Below, piece after piece: positions 56,637-64,000 of a DNA stretch of 64,000 bases. The position numbers and the translations under genes were made by a program. The DNA comes from Muscardinus avellanarius (Eukaryota; Chordata; Mammalia; Rodentia; Gliridae): contig OY726559.1 of assembly GCA_963383645.1 (NCBI GenBank), forward strand, positions 125,637,721-125,701,720, written 5' to 3'. The notes beneath the pieces are model-generated. The model worked only from the letters and a program-made list of their open reading frames with translations. It was not told where the DNA came from and did no database searches. Position 1 is the stretch's first letter. Every line of letters starts with the position of its first letter.

Positions 56637-57357
56637 AGATTTTTTTTCTGAAAAATAAATATATAAATATATAATAGTTTCACCAAAAAAAAAAATAGAA
56701 AAAAAACATTCTCTGGTAAGAAAGAAAGTAAAAAGAAATATTGAAAGGTTATCTTTAAGTCATCAAAAGCTTGGTATCAGACAAATGAAACTGTTATGTG
56801 AGATTATCATTTTTAAGTTTGGATAAATTGCTATAATACTAGATGTCAACCACTAAGCCAAGCATGGGAGGGAGGGATGGGGAGAAAATGGGGTGGGGAT
56901 CGGGTGGGGGGTGACTGGGCGATGTGTGCATGTATGTCTACAAAAGTTTGTATCCCACTATGATGTATGAATACAGTGCACCAATAAAAAATTTTAAAAA
57001 ATTGACATAAATGATGCTGGAAGAACTTGGTATCCCTTGGAGAAAACTGAAATTGGACCCTTGTCTCATAAAATATGTAAATAATAATTGTGGATAGATT
57101 TTAAGAACTAAATTTAAAAGACAATACTATAAAAACTTTAGAAAATAATACAAAAATATATTTATGACCTCAGAGTAGAGAATGATTTCTTAATCAAGAC
57201 ACTTAAAAATTCTAACCATAAAGGATTATAAATTTTTACCACATTAAAACTATGTTTAGTAAAGATAGCTTTAAAAAAAGAAAAGATAATTTCCCCTATA
57301 GAATGAGTGAATCTAATTGCCAATACATATAATCAGTGGGAGCCTACTATCCACTAT

Positions 57358-57359
<2 letters not shown>

Positions 57360-57396
<37 letters not shown>
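57360..57396. repeat. (CA)n microsatellite
   Basis: About 18 CA units within the old L1. Confidence 0.95.
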
Positions 57397-57397
<1 letters not shown>

Positions 57398-57673
57398 CAA
57401 ATCCTATCATCCAGTCAGAAGATAACCCACAAGAAAGTTTGACAAAAGATTTGGACAGAGACCTCACATAAAAGAAAATACAAATGGCCAATAAGTGCAT
57501 GAAAATGTCAGCAATCTGTTACTAAGGAAATGCAAATTTTTACCACTCTTATTTACCCTATAGAGGAGAGTTATGTAAATCAAGATATATGTTCAAGATT
57601 TCATACTAGCATTGCTCATAATCACCCAAGCTGGAAACAACTCATGTTAGCTAAAGTGAAGCTGACTTCTGTG

Positions 57674-57675
<2 letters not shown>

Positions 57676-57704
<29 letters not shown>

Positions 57705-57775
57705 TGTATAGATAGATATAGATAGATATAGATATAGATAGATATATAAATATATAGATATATAGATATATCTCC
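57676..57775. repeat. (GTAT)n followed by (GATA)-rich array
   Basis: About eight TATG units (57677-57709) run into mixed GATA/TATA units (AGATAGATAT repeats) up to about 57770. Confidence 0.95.
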
Positions 57776-57779
57776 TAAA

Positions 57780-59840
57780 ACCTCATGTGCTTGGCATAAT
57801 AAAAGTTTATTTCTACTTCATGTTAACCCTGCGTGGATGCGTCTAATCAGAGAGTGCTGCTGGGCAGCTTTCATCCTAGACATGGTTCAGGACCCCATTC
57901 CTCTCTATCTTATGACTTTGCCATCTTCCACATGTAGCTTTCAAGGTCACCCAGAGGTCATCTCCAGATGATCCTGGAGGGTCCTACATAACAGAATCAT
58001 ATGGGCAAGACCAGACTTGTCCATACCTTACTGGAAAGGAGGCTGTTAAATGCCTTCCAAACATGCCCAGGAACAAGAGGACCCCAGGGCTGGTGATCCC
58101 TGCCACATGCCAAAATGTCTATAAACAACAGTCATGCAACCTGGGTGTGACTTAGGAGTGAGATGTGAAAGGATCACACCTACACAACACAGATGCACCT
58201 CACAAAATGAATATTAAGCACAAGAACCCAGACCCCCAAGAATATTTAGAAGTGGTTTCATTTCTACATGCATAAACAAATACAGTCCACAATAGGCAAC
58301 ATACAAGCGCACTATTTTGGGAAGTATACACAGGTATAGAAGTATAAAGAGAATCTAGGGAATGGTTGCATGTGGGATCTTAGCTCTTGAAGAAGAGGAA
58401 GGTGGATGTGTGGCTGGGGAGGGTACCCTGAGGGGCTAGCAATGAAGTTCTGGACCTGAGTAGCAGTTACTGGAGTGTTTAGATAGTCCCCCCCCCCAAG
58501 TATATCACACCCACATGCAGAATTTTAAAAAGCCAGTGCGATTTCCAGCTTTGCATTAGTCATGCTGTCGGGCATAGAGGAGAGAGGTTTTCCTCTGGTC
58601 AGAGCCCCATCGCCCTCTAGCTAAGCACACTTCACTGTCTCCTCTACTGGATAACCAGTGCCCTCCAGTCTTAATTTTCTCTGATGTACTATGTTGAAAG
58701 GAAAGAAAAATCTGTGCTACCATTTGGCATAATTGCAAAACACCGGATTCGGTCTCTGTAGCGCCCTGCGTAAATGTTATTATCTGCTGTTGTCTCCCAT
58801 AATTACTACCCCTCTCCTGAGTTGATGAACAGTTTCTGCCACCGTCGAGTTTTGCAGTTAGCTAAATGCCATCTTCTACCGGCGTTGTTCCTCCTCTCAT
58901 GATCTCTATATCTTTCTTTCCTATAGTAACTTGTAAATTCCAGTGACTCATATCTCTCTTGTTCCAGACACTTAACTTTCAAATCTGTATTTTCCACTCT
59001 CCAGTGCACAATTTGTTTTACATTCTCTTGCGTCTCCCTTTTCATCATCCTTGAATTCTGCAGCTGGGAAAAGCTTTCCTCCCTCTCCTCAGCCCCGAAC
59101 ACCTTTGTTTTTCCATTTCACAGACTCCAACACTTGTCTTTTGAAGGTAGATAATCTGAAGTCTTCCCATGTCCCCCTCGCATAAAAGGCATTTGTACTG
59201 GTGTCCTTCAGCAGAAACCTCTCTCTGCCTCCTACTGAGATATCCAAAGGGCTGGCTGGCTTCTGGCCCTCCGTTCCAGAAATGGTGGCATTTTGGTGGC
59301 AAGATTCCCACTACCTCTTGATTGTGAAATGGGTTGGAATGAAATGTTTGGTATAAATGGATGAAATGGGATGGCCAAGTTGCTTCCCCTGGGGGGCCCA
59401 TCTGTTACTGGCCAGGTGTTGGAGGCCCGAGTCCACGCTCCAGAAAAGCTGTCTCGGAAGGTCTTTCTTCTTTTTTTCAGTGGCAACTTTCTTTTCTTTT
59501 ACAGTTCCTCAGGAGTGAAATCCACTGTGCCAGTCACCACCACGGACCTAACAGGGAAACTCTGAAGGAGTTTCTCTTTTCTTTTTTCTCTCCTCCAGTC
59601 AACCTAAGAAGCTCTATGAACTCTTTTGCAGCCTGTTAGAAGCTGAACTCCAGCTATGTGGATGCAACTCCTGGTCACACCTGCTGATTAAATGACTTTC
59701 TTTAAGAAAAAGCCACAAGCCTAATGGGTAAACGAGTGAGCAGGCCTAAAAGTTGTGATGCCTACAGAAATCATAGAATCAAATATAGTTGACTGTCATT
59801 TTCTAATGGCTGGCATTTATTTTAATGGGGTTTACTCAGG
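57780..59840. other. Unique non-coding sequence
   Basis: No recognised repeat except a C run near 58489-58498. Two minus-strand open frames (58806-59102, 98 codons, and 59045-59401, 118 codons) overlap in different frames and have no recognisable domain, so I do not call a gene. Bases 58740-58880 have more CpGs than the surroundings. Confidence 0.4.
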
Positions 59841-59844
59841 GCAG

Positions 59845-60067
59845 ATTTTATTTATTTATTTTTATTTATTTATTTATTTATTTTTTGTGGTACTGTGGTT
59901 ACTGGAAAACCTTCTACCTCTGGGCTACACTCCCAGACCTATTTTATATTTTTTAAATTTGGAAACAGGTTCTATTAAGCCAGTGAGGCTGGCTCCGAAC
60001 TAGTGCGATCCTCCTGTCTCTACCTCCCAAGCGCAGGGATTACAAGCGTGTGCCACCAGGCCCAGCA
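59845..60067 (-). mobile_element. Young short-form B1-ID SINE
   Basis: (TTTA)n tail, 'GTGGTTACTGGAAAACCTTC', centre 'TATTAAGCCAGTGAGGC', end 'GCCACCAGGCCCAGC'. An 'agggcagat' duplication flanks it. Confidence 0.9.
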
Positions 60068-60755
60068 GGGCAGATATTTTTAAAGGGTGTTTTGAGAAAG
60101 ACAGTCATGTTACACCTAAGTGAGATAATATACAGGCCTTCCCACCTGCCTTTCTGTTGCAAACTATCTCAGTCAGGCCTACAGTAAACAATGTGTCACT
60201 AGCTATTGGATTATATGCAATAAAAGTCTTTTTTCTAACTGTCATTTACTACTTTCAAAAACAAATTGGCAAAATTAGTGTGGCAAGTTACAAAAAGCCA
60301 ATCAACCTAGGGTGATTAAGTTTAACATTTTGGCTTTTTAAAAGAGATAATTTAAAATGTCAGAGTTGCTTTAAAAACTAAAAGCCAGAGATTCCAAACT
60401 GTGTCAGTTAAAGAAAGAAAGCGTCTATTTTGTTATCTCCACAGATCCCAGGCATTAAAACGATGTGATGTTAATGAAGATTATGCCAACCTCTTCCATT
60501 ATTCATAACCTAATTGCAAAATACAACTTATATTTACGTAGATCCATAAAATATTTTCAGTGGAAAAACATTATAAATGTCCAACTAATAGAATGTATTG
60601 ATCATATATAGCCTCATCAATCTTATCAGATCCTTGGCATTTTACAGTGTTCTAAATCCTCAATGATTGCTTTAGAGACAAAGTAATTTAAAAAGAATAA
60701 CATAAGTAATATTCAAAATTCCCATGTTGAGACTTAAAAAAAAAAAAACTTTTAA
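60068..60755. other. Unique AT-rich sequence
   Basis: No gene or repeat recognised. Confidence 0.4.
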
Positions 60756-60756
60756 A

Positions 60757-60960
60757 CTGGACGTGGTGGCGCACCCTTGTAATCTCCGCGCTTGGGAGGC
60801 AGAGACAGGAGGATCGTGCAGGTTTGAAACCAGCCGTGCTGGCTTGAGAGACCCTGCTTCCAAGTAAAAAATATAAAATAGGTCTGGAAGTGTAGCCTGG
60901 AGGTAGAAGGGCTTCCAGGAACCCCAGTACCACCACCAAAAAAAAAAAAAAAAAAAAAAC
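60757..60960 (+). mobile_element. Young short-form B1-ID SINE
   Basis: 'ACTGGACGTGGTGGCGCACC', 'GTGCTGGCTTGAGAGACC', 'GGGCTTCCAGGAACCCC', A tail of about 20. Confidence 0.93.
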
Positions 60961-62079
60961 CTAAAAAAACCTTATTTCCCTGAGCCAGATAAAAAATTTT
61001 AAAGTGTTATTTTTATTAAAGAGAATATAGGATTGTTTAAGTGATGTCTCATAAATCAGCTACAACTGAGAAATGATAAATTAAGGCTACTAGCCCCTAG
61101 ACTCTCAAATTGCACACACACACACACACACACACAAGCACACACACACAAGCACACATTCAGCTGATACACTGGCAATTTTCACCTTGTCTAAAGCTTC
61201 CCTTTTAATCTTACATATTGAATAATAATATCAGGAGCTTTGGGTCCTCCCACAAATAATGCTTTCTAGGAAGACTTCCTTCTTCATAAGTTTGACTTAC
61301 CCTTTTTGGTAAGTTTGACTTATCCTCCCTTTCTAAAACTGTCCTCTCAGATAAAAACTTGACAAAGCCCTAAAATGCAATACATCATCAAACACTTTGC
61401 ATATCAGTGGAGTTTCTGGGCTGGGGAGGAGTGTGTGGGTGGGGCTGCAGGTGGGGAGGGAAGGAGGTTTGACAGCTGATCTTCCTTCAAAGAAATCAAC
61501 CGGGCAGATAAGTGGGTTGTTGTTTCTTTCCATGCTTTTCCAGTCAGTCAGTGTCTGTTCCCCAGTACTTCAGAAGACCAAGAATCTCTGCTCCCTGATC
61601 CCAACACTGTCCAACGTACTAGTTCCTGGCATCCTGCAACCAGCTCGGGGTTGCGCCCTGAATCTTGTAAAGTCACAAATCACTGGTTCAAATAGACCCG
61701 CTTCTTCAAAGGAGAGAATGGGAGTGGTGGGGGAAGAAGGAGGAGAGATGCTTAAAGTGATTTAGGACCCCCCTAGGAGAAGGGTTTTGCCACCTGGGCC
61801 ATTATGCTGGGACAAGGACTATCTGGTTAGTAACAAGAGACATTGAAATGTACTGTATGAGGGGCCGATTAGGATGTTTCAATCTTCCCTGGATTAGTCA
61901 AGCATTTGATATAAATAAGTAAACACCCAAATTATCTCCAGTACAGCCTCAAATATCTCCCCTTTCACTGTGTTTTTTTTTTTAAGAGTGAAAGGGACTA
62001 GAGATTAGAAAAAGAGGTCTTGTGTATTCAAAGTGCTAATTCAGAACTTCTTTCCTAATGCACTCATGAAACATTTTAA
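60961..62079. other. Unique non-coding sequence with (CA)n
   Basis: CA repeat at 61113-61160. A short tandem 'AAGTTTGACTTA' pair near 61290-61322. No gene. Confidence 0.4.
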
Positions 62080-62420
62080 TTGTCTGACTTTGCATTCAAA
62101 AGCCTTGTTTGCGACTCCTAATTGCAGGCTGCTTTGAACAAATAATTGAAATGCATGACTTGTGGGGCCTGCTTAAACAATTATAATGTGCTTTGCCGCT
62201 AGGTGCCGGTTCCCCCTCCCACCCTGGCCCTTTTTGCATAATGAGGAGCAGCCAGCTTGGTATTTGCAGCCAAGTTAAAACCTTGCTAATTTGCTGCGCT
62301 GCAATCGGGCTGTGGCAGTGGCAGTACCTGCATTAGTGCTTGCAACAGCAAAAATGGCTCTAATAGTTCAACTGAATGTTAAGAAGACCTTTTCATTTTC
62401 TGCTGAGAGGATCCCACTGG
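62080..62420. promoter_or_regulatory. Candidate conserved non-coding enhancer
   Basis: A repeat-free block with a high density of homeodomain/POU-like words: CCTAATTGCAGG, AAATAATTGAAATGC, ACAATTATAATG, TTTTTGCATAATGAGG (octamer-like), TGCTAATTTGC, GCATTAGTGC. There is no open frame of interest. This composition is typical of developmental enhancers in gene deserts, but conservation cannot be tested here. Confidence 0.35.
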
Positions 62421-63023
62421 GGTTTTGTTTTCAAAATACAAATCTTTCATGTGCCTCTTAGTTTTGTATCTGTATACAATTTATGGAGCTATTTCTCTGA
62501 AAATTCTCCCCAACCTGATTTTTAGCAGAGTCCTGGACAAAATAGGCTCCTTCCCTTCCTCTCCAGTGACTCAGGTTTAGAAATGAAACAAAAGTGTCCC
62601 GACCCTGGGAATGTTCCATCACTGGCAGGCCACAGTGGGCGGCTGAGGACCACACACAGGGACACTGGTCCCGCACAGGACTCTCACTTTTAGAATCCAG
62701 AAGACAGTACAAGATGTGACTCCCTTCTCACCTCTTGTCAAGTCTCAGAGGTCGAAGAAAATAAGATTGCATTCGATTTTGTTTTGAAATTTAAAATTTT
62801 TCATTTTCTTAAAGATTGTGGCAAAATATAGATAACCTAAAATTTACTCCTTTGACGTGTAGTTCAGTGCCATCCCTACCATCTATCCACTGAACTCTTT
62901 CCATTTTGCAAAACAGAACCTCGCAGCCATTAAACAGTAATTCCCTGCCCACCCACTGCCATTCTACTTTCTGTCTCTATGAATTTAACTCCTCTAGATT
63001 AAGCATTAAAAAAAATAAAAAAG
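62421..63023. other. Unique non-coding sequence
   Basis: No feature recognised. Confidence 0.4.
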
Positions 63024-63226
63024 AGCCGGGTATGGTGGTGCACGCTTGTAATCCCAGCGCTTGGGAGGCTGAGACAGGAGGATTGCGCAGGTTCGAAGCC
63101 AGCCTCAGCTACTTAGTGAGGCTCTCAGCAACTTAGTGAGACCTTGTTTCCAAATAAAATATAAAATGGGCCTGGGAGTGTAGCCTGAAAGTAGAAAGCC
63201 TCTGGGTTCCACCCCCAGTACCACCA

Positions 63227-63265
<39 letters not shown>

Positions 63266-63266
63266 A
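63024..63266 (+). mobile_element. B1-ID dimeric SINE with (TAAA)n tail
   Basis: 'GAGCCGGGTATGGTGGTGCA', B-box-like 'GGTTCGAAGCC', 'CTACTTAGTGAGGCTCTCAG', with an (AAAT)n tail to 63266. Confidence 0.94.
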
Positions 63267-63271
63267 TTCTT

Positions 63272-63506
63272 CGCCGGGTGTGGTGGCGCATGCTTGTAAC
63301 CCCCACTCTTGGGAGGTGGAGACAGGAGGATCGCGCAGGTTCGAAGCCAGCCGCGCTGACTTAAGAGACCCTGTTTCCAAATAAAAAAAAAATATAAAAA
63401 ATAGGTCTGGGAGTGTAGCCCACAGGTAGAAGGGCTTCCAGGAACCCCAGTACCACCAAAAATGAATAAATAAATAAATGAAGAAATAAAATAAATAAAA
63501 AATAAA
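63272..63506 (+). mobile_element. Young short-form B1-ID SINE
   Basis: 'GCCGGGTGTGGTGGCGCATG', 'CGCGCTGACTTAAGAGACC', 'GGGCTTCCAGGAACCCC', AAAT-rich tail. It lies directly after the longer form at 63024, which allows the two subfamilies to be compared side by side. Confidence 0.94.
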
Positions 63507-63511
63507 AAGAC

Positions 63512-63648
63512 CCAGCCAGGCATGCTATTGGATTCCTCCTACCCCAATATTTAGGAGGCTGAGACAGGAGAATTTCAGGTTCAAGGACAGACTCAGCAAC
63601 GCAGGGAGACTCTCAGAAACCTAGTGACACCCTTAAGAAAGAATCAAC
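63512..63648 (+). mobile_element. Diverged B1-like part of a SINE
   Basis: 'CAGCCAGGCATGCTATTGG', 'TTTAGGAGGCTGAGACAGG' and 'AGACTCAGCAACGCAGGGAG'. No ID-like half. Confidence 0.75.
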
Positions 63649-63649
63649 A

Positions 63650-64000
63650 CTTTACTTTTTAAGAGCAAATTATGACTTCATTGGAATCATCTAGTTCAAT
63701 AATTCTCAACCCACCTACTATCTTACTTATTTGTATTTTGGGTGTTGGATAGGAACAGTGCTTAGCAGACTTTTTAGAGTAGATGACAAAACTCACTGTT
63801 TTACGGTCCCAACTCTGCCAGATTAAAAAAAAAAAATAGCACTAAAAATAAGCTCCCTGTACCCGTGGGCCTCCCAGATGCTCAGTGGTCTTGATGAGGT
63901 GGCCACAGGAGGAAGCCCCTGGTGGTCCTGGCAACGTGATTTATGTATTGTCAGTTCTAAGTGCTCACAGTGACCCATGAGGTTGTCTCTTCTTTACAGC
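63650..64000. other. Unique non-coding sequence
   Basis: No feature recognised up to the window edge. Confidence 0.4.

Larger units (their letters stand above)
54234..56996 (+). mobile_element. Composite ORF1-only L1 element, copy F
   Basis: A complete 2763-bp insertion with a perfect 17-bp duplication AAAAATTGACATAAATG (54217-54233, 56997-57013). The target reads TT/AAAA, the preferred nick site of L1 endonuclease. Same order as the copy at 44374: ETS/YY1-like start, two-unit GC-rich 5' UTR, ORF1, AT-rich spacer, inverted ORF2 3' segment, sense 3' UTR and A-rich end. It is about 190 bp shorter, mainly because a part of the first 5' UTR unit (44470-44650 in the other copy) is missing. It inserted into an older L1. 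Confidence 0.93.
52310..57715 (+). mobile_element. Old L1 (copy G), fragmented by later insertions
   Basis: Plus-strand L1 ORF2-like pieces at 52310-52622, 52800-52995, 53440-53868, 54114-54233 and 57014-57715. Recognisable parts include the 'CACATATAATCAG...ACAAATGGCCAATAAGTGC' region near 57330-57500 and 'AATGCAAATTTTTACCAC'. It is interrupted by SINEs (52623, 53870), an LTR (52996) and the composite element at 54234. More decayed than copies A to D. Confidence 0.65.

Noticed and set aside
57530..57715. Open frame ending in a run of MYVC repeats.
   Set aside because: It is a translation of a (GTAT)n microsatellite attached to old L1 sequence.
58806..59401. Two overlapping minus-strand open frames (98 and 118 codons) that could be a frameshifted gene.
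   Set aside because: No recognisable domain, no splice or start context, and no family match I can name. Charged composition alone is weak evidence.

Overview
The window is nuclear DNA from a rodent, most likely a squirrel-related one (squirrels, dormice, beaver and allies). The evidence is the interspersed repeats. There are dozens of copies of a dimeric SINE whose left part is 7SL/B1-like and whose right part is ID-like (tRNA-Ala derived), the layout described as B1-dID/MEN-type in those rodents. There are also free ID elements, rodent-style L1s and old MaLR LTRs. I see no host protein-coding exon, rRNA gene, functional tRNA gene or CRISPR. The window reads as an intergenic or intronic gene desert, roughly half or more of it transposon-derived. 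All recognisable protein-coding potential is decayed L1 sequence.

Layout. 1-6030: two decayed plus-strand L1 ORF2 copies riddled with SINEs, ending in an ID element. 6.1-14.7 kb: mostly unique sequence with an MLT1-type LTR, a few SINEs and a GC-richer stretch near 13.1-13.9 kb. 14.7-15.5 kb: a three-deep SINE nest. 15.5-24.1 kb: unique sequence with MIRs, three minus-strand SINEs, a MaLR LTR and a solo ERV-like LTR (22137-22612) lodged in a CA repeat. 24.1-31.1 kb: many SINEs, a (CA)(TA)(GT) palindrome between two opposed SINEs, a minus-strand L1 3' end and a second plus-strand MaLR LTR. 31.8-36.7 kb: an old L1 with a preserved 5' end, 3' end and target-site duplication but lacking most of the RT region. 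37-44 kb: unique DNA with MIR/L2 relics, two LTRs and a small templated-insertion scar. 44.4-47.3 kb and 54.2-57.0 kb: two copies of one composite retrotransposon. 47.3-54.2 kb: L2, MIR and dense SINEs on top of an older L1. 57-64 kb: the rest of that L1, unique DNA, a candidate conserved enhancer near 62.1-62.4 kb and a SINE cluster at the right edge.

The most interesting object is the composite retrotransposon. Each copy (2953 and 2763 bp) has a complete 5' end starting with an ETS-like then YY1-like motif, a two-unit tandem 5' UTR and an L1 ORF1 (305 codons once the lesions private to each copy are discounted). Neither copy has ORF2. In its place both carry an unrecognised AT-rich spacer and then about 480 bp of L1 ORF2 3' sequence in inverted orientation, followed by a sense L1-like 3' UTR with a G-rich tract and an A-rich end. 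Each copy has its own perfect target-site duplication (16 and 17 bp), so the chimera has moved as a unit, presumably using L1 ORF2p supplied in trans. It is a half-L1 (HAL1-like) non-autonomous family with a built-in inverted ORF2 segment.

Coordinates of repeats are accurate to a few bases where a duplication is given and to roughly 10-30 bases elsewhere. Family names come from recognition by eye, not from a database search.
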